From NCBI GenBank assembly GCA_934141555.1, contig CAKPCK010000017.1, forward strand, positions 1 through 19,657: a stretch of DNA of 19,657 nt. Reading direction: 5' to 3'. Every line of letters starts with the position of its first letter. Within the stretch, counting starts at the first letter, position 1. Source of the DNA: an uncultured Clostridia bacterium (lineage in GTDB: Bacteria; Bacillota; Clostridia; TANB77; CAG-508). A program made the translations under genes and the position numbers. The notes beneath the pieces were generated by a model that did not search any database, was not told the DNA's origin, and saw nothing but the letters and a program-made list of their open reading frames with translations. Positions 5,980 through 14,018 of the stretch are shown here, in pieces.

Positions 5980-6675
5980 ATGGCAAACATATTAATTGTA
6001 GATGATGAAAAAGAAATAGCAGATTTAGTTGAAATATACTTGAAAAATGAAAACTATAATGTATATAAATATTATTCAAGTAAAGATTTATTAAAAAACA
6101 TAGATAAACTAGAAATAGATTTAGCAATATTAGATGTTATGATGCCTGATATTGATGGCTTTAAATTATGTAATAAAATAAGGGAAAAATATAATTTTCC
6201 AATTATTTTTGTAACTGCAAAAATAGAAAATATAGATAAAATTACAGGTCTTAGTATTGGGGCTGATGATTATATTACAAAACCTTTCCAACCTCTTGAA
6301 CTAATAGCAAGAGTAAAAGCCCAATTGAGAAGATACAAAAAATATAATAATCAAGATAACCAGTTAGATACAAATGAGATAGATTTTAGAGGAATACGAA
6401 TTAATAATTCTACACATGAGTTTTTCTTTAACGAAAAGCTTGTTGAACTTACAAAAACAGAATTTGCAATATTATGGGAATTATGTGCTAATAGAGGAAA
6501 TGTTGTAAAAAGTGATGAATTATTTTCTAAAGTTTGGGGAGAAAAGTATTTTGAAAGAGATAATAATACTATAATGGTACATATAAGACACTTAAGAGAA
6601 AAGATGAATGATGGTGGAAGAAATCCGAAGTATATTAAAACTGTTTATGGAATGGGGTATAAGATTGAAAAATAA
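5980..6675 (+). CDS. vanR: VanR-type response regulator
   Basis: This 231-residue OmpR/PhoB-family regulator is expected to activate the resistance genes when phosphorylated by VanS. The receiver domain has DDE at 8-10, phospho-acceptor Asp52 in LDVMMPDIDG, Thr79 and Lys101 in TKPF. The C-terminal winged helix (about 130-231) carries LTKTEFAILWELCANRGNVV, TIMVHIRHLREKM and the YIKTVYGMGYKIEK ending typical of this family. AGAGGA lies upstream of ATG. It is called VanR because of its place directly before VanS, VanW, VanG, VanXY and VanT. The kinase start overlaps its last codons. Confidence 0.9.
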   Translation: MANILIVDDEKEIADLVEIYLKNENYNVYKYYSSKDLLKNIDKLEIDLAILDVMMPDIDGFKLCNKIREKYNFPIIFVTAKIENIDKITGLSIGADDYITKPFQPLELIARVKAQLRRYKKYNNQDNQLDTNEIDFRGIRINNSTHEFFFNEKLVELTKTEFAILWELCANRGNVVKSDELFSKVWGEKYFERDNNTIMVHIRHLREKMNDGGRNPKYIKTVYGMGYKIEK

Positions 6676-7789
6676 TGATATGAAAAAAATAGTAAAAAGT
6701 ACATTTTGGAGTTTTATAGTCCAATGTATGATTAGTTTAACTATAATGGGAATAATTATGATAATTTTAGCAGAAAGCAGAGCAATATTTGACTTTCAGT
6801 GGTTATACAATATTTTTCCACATTTATATGATTTACTTGATAATATATATGAATTAGTTTTTGAAAGAGCATATTTTATATTTATTATATTTGGAACTAC
6901 ATTAATAATAGTTTTAAGCTTATTATATAAATTATTAAATAAAATATTTTCTTATGTGTTTGCAGTTTCAGAATCAGCAGATAAATTATTTGACAAAAAT
7001 GTAGAGTATATAAATTTACCGCCAGAAATGGTAGAAGTAGAGAAAAAATTAAATCATTTTAAAACAGAAGCAATAAAAAATGAAAGACTTGCAAGAGAAA
7101 ATGAACAGAAAAAAGATGAGTTAATTGTATATCTTGCACATGATATAAAAACACCATTAACATCTATGATAGGATATTTATCATTATTAAGTGAAATAAA
7201 AGATATGCCACAAGAGCAAAGAAATAGATATATTGACATTGCACTTGATAAATCATATAGATTAGAAGATTTGATTAATGAATTATTTGATGTAGCTAGA
7301 TTTAATTCAGAAAAAATTGTTTTAGAAAAAGAAGAAATAAACTTGAATTTAATGTTAGAACAAATTGCAGATGATTTTTATCCTACATTAAAAGAAATGA
7401 ATAAAAAAATTAACTTTACTTCCGATGAAAAAACAATTTTATATGCAGATCCTGATAAATTAAGTAGAGTATTTAATAATCTAATAAAAAATGCAGTAAA
7501 TTATAGCAAAGAAAACACTGATATAGATATAAGTATAATAAATAAAGAAAATCAAGTAACTGTAAATATTACTAATAAAGGAAAACAAATTCCAAAAGAA
7601 AAACTAGATAAAATATTTGAAAAATTCTATAGATTAGATTCTTCGAGAACAAGTAAAACAGGAGGTAGTGGGCTAGGTCTTGCTATTGCTAAAGAAATAG
7701 TAGAACTTCATGGAGGAAGAATTTATGCAGAAAGTGATATGAAAGAAACAACTTTTAGTGTTATATTACCAATAATAGAACAAGCTTAA
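6665..7789 (+). CDS. vanS: VanS-type sensor histidine kinase
   Basis: This membrane kinase is predicted to sense glycopeptide or cell-wall stress and phosphorylate VanR. There are two membrane segments (about 17-35 and 69-90) around an external loop of some 33 residues, then a HAMP-like stretch. The HisKA motif is LAHDIKTPLTSMIGY, with the phospho-His near 159. The ATPase part has NLIKNAVNYS, the variant NKGKQIP in place of DxGxG, FEKFYR and GGSGLGLAIAKEIVELHGG. I chose TTG 6665, which has GGGG seven bases upstream and overlaps vanR by 11 bases. ATG 6680 is in frame but has no ribosome site and would give 369 residues. NKG with an Asn instead of Asp is also seen in VanS relatives. Confidence 0.88.
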   Translation: MKNNDMKKIVKSTFWSFIVQCMISLTIMGIIMIILAESRAIFDFQWLYNIFPHLYDLLDNIYELVFERAYFIFIIFGTTLIIVLSLLYKLLNKIFSYVFAVSESADKLFDKNVEYINLPPEMVEVEKKLNHFKTEAIKNERLARENEQKKDELIVYLAHDIKTPLTSMIGYLSLLSEIKDMPQEQRNRYIDIALDKSYRLEDLINELFDVARFNSEKIVLEKEEINLNLMLEQIADDFYPTLKEMNKKINFTSDEKTILYADPDKLSRVFNNLIKNAVNYSKENTDIDISIINKENQVTVNITNKGKQIPKEKLDKIFEKFYRLDSSRTSKTGGSGLGLAIAKEIVELHGGRIYAESDMKETTFSVILPIIEQA

Positions 7790-7808
7790 GAAAGTTTTAA
7801 GCTTTTCA
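7782..7808 (+). terminator. Weak hairpin at the end of vanS
   Basis: AAGCTTAA (7782-7789) and TTAAGCTT (7797-7804) form an 8-bp stem with a 7-base loop, followed by TTC. The left arm contains the vanS stop codon. The T-run is short, so this is probably partial termination. Confidence 0.4.
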
Positions 7809-7824
7809 TAAGAAGAAATTAAAG

Positions 7825-7880
7825 AAAAATCATTGATAAGTTAGTACAATATATTTGTATTGATTTACAATGATTTTTTT
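7825..7880 (+). terminator. Terminator or attenuator between vanS and vanW
   Basis: AAAAATCATTG (7825-7835) pairs with CAATGATTTTT (7868-7878), which runs into a T-rich tail. The 32-base loop holds its own TACAA/TTGTA stem (7845-7849 with 7855-7859). It separates the regulator genes from the resistance genes. Confidence 0.6.
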
Positions 7881-7908
7881 ATTGCAAAATCTTAAAGATT
7901 TGAACTTT

Positions 7909-7914
7909 TATAAT
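7909..7914 (+). promoter_or_regulatory. Candidate -10 of the vanW-vanT operon
   Basis: A consensus TATAAT lies 33 bases before vanW and just after the terminator. There is no well-spaced -35 (TTGCAA at 7882-7887 is 21 bases away), as expected for a promoter that needs phosphorylated VanR. The activator site itself is not identified. Confidence 0.45.
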
Positions 7915-7947
7915 ATATGCAAGAATCATAAAGAAAAGAGGAATAGT

Positions 7948-8766
7948 ATGAAAAGAAAAAGATTAACACAAATATTTCCGTTTCTTTTACCAATCAGAGT
8001 AGGGCAAAGAAAACTATTTTACAATATTGAAATGAAATTTGACAAAAATACATATTCAAATAAATTTGGAGATTTATTAAAATATGAAATTTGTAATACC
8101 AAAACATCAATGATTAATAAAAATAGTGGGCAAGACATAATTTATCAAAAAAACAAAGTTGATAACCTAAAAATTGCAAGTAAAACGATGAATCATATAT
8201 TAATATATCCAGGAGAAACATTTTCGTTTTGTTATCTTATAAAAAATGCTAAAAAGTACGGAAAATACAAAGATGGACTTATATTGATAGACGGAAAAAT
8301 AGTCGCCAAAAAAGGAGGTGGATTATGTCATTTAAGTAATATGTTACATTACTTATTTTTAATGAGTCCTCTTACTGTAATAGAAAGACATGGACATAAA
8401 ATGAAATCATTTCCAGATCCAGATAAAACAGCAATACAAGGAATAGATTCAACAATAAGCAGTGGATGGTTAGACTTAAAAGTAAAAAATGAAACAAACA
8501 ATATTTACCAAATTGATATATATTTTGATGAAGAATATATGTATGGAAAAATATTATCAAATAAAGAAAGTGATGTTGCTTATGTAATATCAAATGAAAA
8601 TTTAAGATATGTAAGACAAAATAATAAAATATATGAAATTGTTGATATTGTAAGAACAGAAATTGATAAAAACACAAATATGCAAATAAAAAAAGAAAAA
8701 TTATATAGTGAAAAAGTAGAAATTACTTATGAACTTTCAAAAGATATAAAAATAGAAGAGAGGTAA
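7948..8766 (+). CDS. vanW: VanW family protein
   Basis: VanW accompanies VanB and VanG clusters; its biochemical role is not established. This 272-residue protein begins with the characteristic MKRKRLTQIFPFLLPIR. It carries the VanW domain with IYPGETFSFCYLI (about 90-102), GKIVAKKGGGLCHLSNMLHYLFLMSPLTVIERHGH (about 116-150) and a later ISSGWLDLKVKNETN stretch. ATG 7948 was chosen because GAAAAGAGGA precedes it and the family N-terminus starts here. An upstream in-frame ATG at 7870 would lie inside the terminator. The gene ends six bases before vanG. The hydrophobic N-terminal stretch is too short to be sure of a membrane anchor. Confidence 0.92.
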   Translation: MKRKRLTQIFPFLLPIRVGQRKLFYNIEMKFDKNTYSNKFGDLLKYEICNTKTSMINKNSGQDIIYQKNKVDNLKIASKTMNHILIYPGETFSFCYLIKNAKKYGKYKDGLILIDGKIVAKKGGGLCHLSNMLHYLFLMSPLTVIERHGHKMKSFPDPDKTAIQGIDSTISSGWLDLKVKNETNNIYQIDIYFDEEYMYGKILSNKESDVAYVISNENLRYVRQNNKIYEIVDIVRTEIDKNTNMQIKKEKLYSEKVEITYELSKDIKIEER

Positions 8767-8771
8767 TAGTT

Positions 8772-9809
8772 ATGAAAACAAAAGTCGGAATAATATTTGG
8801 AGGATGTTCAAGTGAATATGATGTATCACTTGTATCTGCTACATCAGTAATAAAAAATATTAATAAAGAGAAATATGATGTAGTTTTAATAGGTATAACA
8901 AAACAAGGAGATTTTTATTTATATCAAGGAGATATAGAAAAAATAGAGAAAAACGAATGGAAAGATGATAAGTCTTGTAAAAAAATCACGATATCTACAA
9001 ATAGAAGTGATCATGGAATAATTATATTAGATACTAATGAAATTATAAAATTAGATATAGTTTTTCCAGTTTTACACGGACAAAATGGAGAAGACGGAAG
9101 ATTACAAGGATTACTTGAATTAGCAGGAATAAAATATGTTGGATGTGATATGACATCATCAGCAATATGTATGGATAAATATTTAGCTCATGAGCTAGTA
9201 GCAACAAATGGGATTCTTACACCAATATCTTATTTATTTGAAAATGATAGTTATGATGATATAAGAAATAAAATAAAAAATTTACATTATCCACTATTTG
9301 TAAAGCCTTTAAAAGCAGGTTCATCATTTGGAATTACAAAAATTAAAAGTGAAGATAATTTAAAAGAGGCATTAGAAGAAGCTTATAAATATGACAATAA
9401 AGTAATTATTGAAGAAAATATTGATGGATTTGAAGTTGGTTGTGCAGTATTAGGAAATTATGATTTAGTTGTAGGAGAAGTTGATGAAATTGAATTACAA
9501 GATGGATTTTTTGATTATTTTGAAAAATATAACTTAAAAACAAGTAGAATAATATTACCAGCAAGATTAAGTGAAGAAGAAAGAGAAAAAATAAAGAAAA
9601 CAGCACTTGAAATTTATAAAATATTAGGTTGCACTGGATTTGCTAGAGTTGATATGTTCTATACAAAAGATAAAAAAATTGTTTTTAATGAAGTAAATAC
9701 AATACCAGGTTGTACATCACATTCGAGATATCCAAGTATGTTAAACAAAATAGGAATATCATTTCCAGAAGTAATAGATAAACTTATAAAGTTAGGATTA
9801 GAAAGATGA
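8772..9809 (+). CDS. vanG: D-alanine--D-serine ligase, VanG type
   Basis: This ATP-grasp ligase joins D-Ala to D-Ser for peptidoglycan precursors ending in D-Ala-D-Ser, which bind vancomycin weakly. It has 345 residues. FGGCSSEYDVSLVSA (9-23) binds the first D-Ala. HGQNGEDGRLQG (102-113) and KPLKAGSSFG (178-187) belong to the ATP-grasp core. Asp294, Glu307 and Asn309 in VDMFY and FNEVNTIPG should bind Mg. The omega loop FFDYFEKYNLKTSRIILPARL (246-266) carries EKYN, close to the VanG-type loop as I recall it. The His expected of D-Ala-D-Lac ligases (VanA/B) is absent. AGAGAGG precedes ATG, and the stop overlaps vanXY by four bases (ATGA). A housekeeping Ddl is the alternative, but the operon context argues against it. 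Confidence 0.93.
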   Translation: MKTKVGIIFGGCSSEYDVSLVSATSVIKNINKEKYDVVLIGITKQGDFYLYQGDIEKIEKNEWKDDKSCKKITISTNRSDHGIIILDTNEIIKLDIVFPVLHGQNGEDGRLQGLLELAGIKYVGCDMTSSAICMDKYLAHELVATNGILTPISYLFENDSYDDIRNKIKNLHYPLFVKPLKAGSSFGITKIKSEDNLKEALEEAYKYDNKVIIEENIDGFEVGCAVLGNYDLVVGEVDEIELQDGFFDYFEKYNLKTSRIILPARLSEEEREKIKKTALEIYKILGCTGFARVDMFYTKDKKIVFNEVNTIPGCTSHSRYPSMLNKIGISFPEVIDKLIKLGLER

Positions 9810-10540
9810 AAAAAGTAAAATTAAATGATGAAAATGTACATAAAGGATATCTTATTTTAATAAATCCAGATAATTTATTAAAAACAAATGAAATTAAATT
9901 AATGTCATATAGTGAAAAATATAAAAATATAGAATTAGACCAAGTAGCAAATAGTCAACTGCAAAAAGCATTAAAAAGTATAAATGCAAATGATGAAATA
10001 GTTCCAATAAGTGGATTTAGAACTTTTGAAGAACAGAAAAGATTGTATACAGATTCAATAATAGAAAATGGTGAAGAATATACAAAAAAGTTTGTAGCAT
10101 TACCAAATGCAAGTGAACATCAAACAGGACTTGCAATTGATTTAGCATTAAATAAACCTAATATAGATTTTATATGTCCAAGTTTTCCATATAATGGTAT
10201 ATGCCAAGAATTTAGAAAAATAGCACCAAATTTTGGTTTTATTGAAAGATACAAGGATGAAAAAAAGAACATTACAAAAATAGCTAAAGAAGAATGGCAT
10301 TTTAGATTTGTAGGTTATCCTCATTCAAAAATTATAACAAATAAAGATTTATGTTTAGAAGAATATATTGAATATTTAAAAGAATATAAATATCCGAAAT
10401 TTTTAAATAGCTATGGATATAAGATTTCTTATATTCCGTATGAAAATCAAAACGAAACAATTATATTACAAGAAAATCAAATGATTTCTGGAAATAATGT
10501 AGATGGATTTATTTTATCAGAAAGAGTGAGTGATGAATAA
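9806..10540 (+). CDS. vanXY: D,D-dipeptidase/D,D-carboxypeptidase VanXY
   Basis: This 244-residue zinc peptidase destroys D-Ala-D-Ala and may trim D-Ala from pentapeptide, so that only D-Ser-ending precursors are used. Family residues are visible: Arg72 in SGFRTFEEQ, zinc ligands His105 and Asp112 in SEHQTGLAIDL, catalytic Glu162 and zinc ligand His165 in EEWHFRFVGYPHS. No signal peptide or membrane segment is present, so it should be cytoplasmic, as VanXY is and the separate VanY is not. It overlaps vanG by four bases (ATGA) and vanT by eight. AGGA lies about nine bases before the start. Confidence 0.92.
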   Translation: MKKVKLNDENVHKGYLILINPDNLLKTNEIKLMSYSEKYKNIELDQVANSQLQKALKSINANDEIVPISGFRTFEEQKRLYTDSIIENGEEYTKKFVALPNASEHQTGLAIDLALNKPNIDFICPSFPYNGICQEFRKIAPNFGFIERYKDEKKNITKIAKEEWHFRFVGYPHSKIITNKDLCLEEYIEYLKEYKYPKFLNSYGYKISYIPYENQNETIILQENQMISGNNVDGFILSERVSDE

Positions 10541-12650
10541 AAAAATTAATATAGATGTAGCAAGATTTGTTGTTAGTTTTTTAGTAATTGCAATACATAT
10601 TTCGCCATTTATTAATATAAATCAAGACTTCAATTTCTTTTTTACAAGAATATTAGGAAGAATTGCAGTACCATTATTTTTTATGATAACAGGTTATTTT
10701 GTAATAGATGGATGTTTAAAAGATAAGAACAAATTAAAAAAATATACAATTAAAATATTAAAGATATATTTATTTTGTATAATACTTTATTTACCAATAA
10801 ATATTTATATGGGAAAATTCAATAATATAAGTATTTTTTCTATTATAAAAGACATTTTGATTAATGGAACATTATATCATTTATGGTATTTCCCAGCACT
10901 TATATTAGGAATATGGATTACATATTATTTTATAAAAAAATTAGGAAATAGAAAAACATTTATAACAGTAATAGTTTTATATATTATAGGATTATTAGGT
11001 GATAGTTATTATTGGGTAGCACAAAATGTATATATTTTAAGCTATATATATGATTTTATCTTTAAAATATGTGATTATACAAGAAACGGATTATTTTATG
11101 CTTCAATTTTCTTATATTTAGGATATTTTATAAAAGTAAAAAGAGTAAATATTAAAAAATCATTTTTATATAGTGTTATATTTTTTATAGGAATGATAAT
11201 AGAAGGAATGATTCTTCATAAATTTAATTTACAAAAACATGATAGTATGTATATTTTGCTAATTCCAACAATGTATTTTTTATTTGATTATTTGATAAAT
11301 ATAAGTAATACACAAAATTTAAAATTAAGAAATGTATCAACTATAATTTATATTTTTCATCCATTATTTATTGTTGGAATAAGATTTATTTCTGGAATAT
11401 GTAAAGTTGAAAAATACATTGTTGACAATAATTTTATATTTTATTTAATCATAGCAGTAGTAACAACAATATTTGCATTTTTAATAGAAAAAATTAAGGA
11501 AGTAATAAAAATGAATAAAGAAAATAGTTTATTAACAGATAGAGCTTGGGTTGAAGTTAATTTAGAAAATTTAGAACATAATATAAATGAAATAAAAAAA
11601 GTAATACAACCTAAAACGAAAATCATGGCAGTAGTAAAAGCTAATGCTTATGGGCATGGAAGTATTTTAATTGCAGAAAAATTATCTGAAATTGGAATTA
11701 ACGATTTTGCTGTTGCAACTTTAGATGAAGCAATTGAATTGCGAAAACATAATATTAAAGGAAATATTTTGATATTAGGATATACTAATTTTGAAGATTT
11801 AAAATATGTAATACAATATGATTTGATTCAAACAATAGTTGATTATAATTATTCTGAAAAAATCAAAGAGTTAAAATTAAGTCAAAAATTAAATTGTCAT
11901 ATTAAAATAAACACAGGAATGAATCGTATTGGAGAAAGATATGATAATATGGACAGATTAATAAAAATTTATGAAAATCCAAGGCTTAATATTTTAGGAA
12001 CATTTAGCCATTTATGTGTTGCTGATTCAGATAAAAAAGAAGATATTAAATTTACAGAGAAACAAATAGAAAATTTTAATAAATGTATAAAACAATTAAA
12101 AGAAAATGGACAAGATGTTGGAAAAATACATTTACAAAGCAGTTATGGTACTATAAATTATAATACTGAAACTTATGATTATGTAAGAATAGGAATACTC
12201 ATGTATGGTGTTAATAGTGATAATACATCATATCAAAAAAATAAATTAGATTTAAAGCCGGTTTTATCTTTAAAAGCAAGAGCCACAAGTGTAAAAGAAA
12301 TTAATAAAGATGATAGTGTAAGTTATGGCAGAACATATATAGCAGATAGGAATAGGAAAATTGCTTCAATATCTATTGGATATGCAGACGGAATTCCTAG
12401 ATGTTTATCTAATAAAGATATATTAGTAAAAGTGAATGGTTATTATGCAAAAGTAATTGGCAGAATTTGTATGGATCAATGTGTTATTGATGTAACAGAT
12501 GTTAAAGAAATTAAAACTGGAGATGTTGTTTATATAATTGATAGTAATGATATTAATTTATCTTCAGAAAAGCTTGCAATAAAAGCAGATACAATTACAA
12601 ACGAATTGTTGAGTAGATTAGGCAATAGATTGCCAAGAATAAGAAGTTAG
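10533..12650 (+). CDS. vanT: Membrane-bound serine racemase VanT (acyltransferase-3 plus racemase)
   Basis: VanT supplies D-Ser for VanG. The N-terminal part (about 1-320) is an acyltransferase-3 type domain with about ten membrane segments, starting INIDVARFVVSFLVIAIHISPF and containing GRIAVPLFFMITGYF; it is thought to take part in serine uptake. The C-terminal part (about 327-705) is a PLP-dependent alanine-racemase fold. PLP Lys369 lies in MAVVKANAYGHG. VSYGRTY and IGYADGIPR follow, then RICMDQCVIDVTD and a C-terminal LLSRLGNRLPRI. The total of 705 residues matches the known VanT size. ATG 10533 overlaps vanXY by eight bases; a GTG one codon earlier is also possible. The gene ends one base before the cluster terminator. 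Confidence 0.93.
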   Translation: MNKKINIDVARFVVSFLVIAIHISPFININQDFNFFFTRILGRIAVPLFFMITGYFVIDGCLKDKNKLKKYTIKILKIYLFCIILYLPINIYMGKFNNISIFSIIKDILINGTLYHLWYFPALILGIWITYYFIKKLGNRKTFITVIVLYIIGLLGDSYYWVAQNVYILSYIYDFIFKICDYTRNGLFYASIFLYLGYFIKVKRVNIKKSFLYSVIFFIGMIIEGMILHKFNLQKHDSMYILLIPTMYFLFDYLINISNTQNLKLRNVSTIIYIFHPLFIVGIRFISGICKVEKYIVDNNFIFYLIIAVVTTIFAFLIEKIKEVIKMNKENSLLTDRAWVEVNLENLEHNINEIKKVIQPKTKIMAVVKANAYGHGSILIAEKLSEIGINDFAVATLDEAIELRKHNIKGNILILGYTNFEDLKYVIQYDLIQTIVDYNYSEKIKELKLSQKLNCHIKINTGMNRIGERYDNMDRLIKIYENPRLNILGTFSHLCVADSDKKEDIKFTEKQIENFNKCIKQLKENGQDVGKIHLQSSYGTINYNTETYDYVRIGILMYGVNSDNTSYQKNKLDLKPVLSLKARATSVKEINKDDSVSYGRTYIADRNRKIASISIGYADGIPRCLSNKDILVKVNGYYAKVIGRICMDQCVIDVTDVKEIKTGDVVYIIDSNDINLSSEKLAIKADTITNELLSRLGNRLPRIRS
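11496..11513 (+). promoter_or_regulatory. Internal ribosome site and ATG at the VanT domain boundary
   Basis: AAGGAAG (11496-11502) stands eight bases before an in-frame ATG (11511-11513). That ATG begins exactly at the junction of the membrane and racemase domains. Use of it would give a soluble racemase of about 379 residues, the size of a free alanine racemase. The motif also encodes Lys-Glu, so chance is possible. Confidence 0.35.
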
Positions 12651-12698
12651 AAAAATCCCCAATAGATATATTATTAAATATGTCTATTGAGGATTTTT
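12651..12698. terminator. Bidirectional terminator closing the van cluster
   Basis: AAAAATCC (12651-12658) pairs with GGATTTTT (12691-12698). After one mismatch the stem continues through CAATAGATATATT with its partner, around an ATTA loop. The A-run and T-run on the two sides suit both vanT and the convergent gene ending at 12707. Confidence 0.85.
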
Positions 12699-12706
12699 GA
12701 GATAAA

Positions 12707-13372
12707 TTATGATATATTTTGTTTTGTTTTTAAATAATCATTTCCGCCAATAAATGCAACTTCTACTTCTGAATAGCTAGGTTCTAAAATTACAAACTTT
12801 TGAAGAAAATCACATTTATTATTTGCCCACAAATATAATGTGATAAAAATACTAAAGGCAATCCATAAGATTTTTAAAATCAATGTAGGAATATATAAAA
12901 TTCCACATATACATAAAGTTAATAAAGTCATAATAACTACTAATATTGTAGAACCACACCGATAAGAATATGAACTCATTTTCATTACATCTTCACATGT
13001 TTCTGGTTCTTTTTTGTATTTATCAATATAATTTAAAAATTTGTGTTCTGCTGCATGATATTTATAACATTGTACATTTTTATCATTTCGAGAATTAAAA
13101 AAGAAAAAACATATAACACTACTCCAAAATAAAGCAATTATTAGTAAGATTTGAACTTTGAAATCTTGAAAAGTATTTAAAATAAGATTTGATATGATTG
13201 TTAATAGCAAACAAATAATAGTCTTAACAAATTTATTAGAGTATTTAAGACGTGGAGATTTACTTTTTTCAATTTTTACTTTATCATCTTTGCGTGTAGC
13301 AATTATGATTATATCTTTTCCATAAAATTCTATACCATCATTAAAAGACCGTGCTTCAGAAAAATCCATCAT
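12707..13372 (-). CDS. DUF1385/YqhQ-like membrane protein
   Basis: This 221-residue protein has four or more membrane segments (about 45-62, 73-90, 144-163 and 168-186). It shows the two motifs I associate with DUF1385: YHAAEHKFLNYID near the middle and SYRCGST some 20 residues later, corresponding to HGAEHK and HPRCGT. It is shorter and more diverged than the usual family members of about 300 residues, and the HPRC motif is altered. The family role is unknown to me. AGGGG lies eight bases before the chosen ATG (13372); a second ATG follows directly, and an in-frame TTG at 13390 has no site. It converges on the van cluster and shares its terminator. Confidence 0.65.
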   Translation of the reverse strand: MMDFSEARSFNDGIEFYGKDIIIIATRKDDKVKIEKSKSPRLKYSNKFVKTIICLLLTIISNLILNTFQDFKVQILLIIALFWSSVICFFFFNSRNDKNVQCYKYHAAEHKFLNYIDKYKKEPETCEDVMKMSSYSYRCGSTILVVIMTLLTLCICGILYIPTLILKILWIAFSIFITLYLWANNKCDFLQKFVILEPSYSEVEVAFIGGNDYLKTKQNIS

Positions 13373-13482
13373 AATTTTGTCCCCTTTCAAATTTGAAATT
13401 ATTTATTGAAAATTTTGTATGAAATCAATTATATAATAATGTTGTATTATTGTCAATGACATGAGTTTTAAGAAAAATAGTG

Positions 13483-13513
13483 TTGATAAGTAGTTGTTTT
13501 TATGATATATAAT
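13483..13513 (+). promoter_or_regulatory. Promoter of the deoxyribosyltransferase-like gene
   Basis: TTGATA (13483-13488), 17 bases, then TATATA/TATAAT (13506-13513), with TGA before the -10. The spacer resembles those at 2652 and 14794 (TTTTTATGATATA), but here there is no terminator hairpin. Confidence 0.55.
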
Positions 13514-13539
13514 AAGAAGAAATTAACTAGGAGGAAAGA

Positions 13540-13974
13540 ATGAATAATAGATATGAATTTTTTATTGCTGGACGAGCTAGAAATAAAGAAAATATTTTGA
13601 AAATATGTGATTTATTTGATAAATACAATATTTCTTATTATTGTTTTTTGAAAAATGAAGAAAATTGGGGATATGGTAATTCAAATCAAACTCCAGAAGA
13701 AAAACAAAGAGAATTTGAGTCTCTTGGCTTAAAAAGTGAAGTTGTGCTTAATTTATTTAATCAGGATTTAGATGGAGAAAAAAATTCAAAAAATTTGTTA
13801 TTAGTATTGCCAGCAGGCAAAGCAGCACATATTGAGGCTGGAATTGCATATGGCTTAGGTAAAAAATGTTATGCTATAGGAGAATATGAAGCGACAGATA
13901 CTTTATATAATATTTTTGAATCAATATTTGAAAATGAAAATGATTTAGAGAAATTTCTTAGATTATATAAATAA
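13540..13974 (+). CDS. Nucleoside 2-deoxyribosyltransferase-fold protein
   Basis: This 144-residue soluble protein starts with a strand and loop YEFFIAGRARN (5-15). It later has LLLVLPAGKAAHIEAGIAYGLGKKCYAIGE (86-115), the pattern of the deoxyribosyltransferase fold in which a Glu (here Glu99) is the nucleophile on the sugar and the small residues line the base pocket. Members split or transfer the N-glycosidic bond of (deoxy)nucleosides or nucleotides; others are signalling-nucleotide hydrolases or effectors. The substrate cannot be told from the sequence. AGGAGG precedes ATG. The next gene starts 44 bases later on the same strand, so they may be co-transcribed. Confidence 0.6.
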   Translation: MNNRYEFFIAGRARNKENILKICDLFDKYNISYYCFLKNEENWGYGNSNQTPEEKQREFESLGLKSEVVLNLFNQDLDGEKNSKNLLLVLPAGKAAHIEAGIAYGLGKKCYAIGEYEATDTLYNIFESIFENENDLEKFLRLYK

Positions 13975-14018
13975 TAGAAATATCAAGAAACATAAAAAAT
14001 GATTGGTTGAGGTGTAAA

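Noticed and set aside
7870..7947. Longer VanW N-terminus from ATG 7870
   Set aside because: That start sits inside the terminator T-run, and the added residues do not match the VanW family start, which fits ATG 7948.
8772..9809. VanA/VanB-type D-Ala-D-Lac ligase cluster
   Set aside because: There is no vanH or separate vanX, the omega loop has EKYN rather than the His-containing form, and a VanT serine racemase is present.
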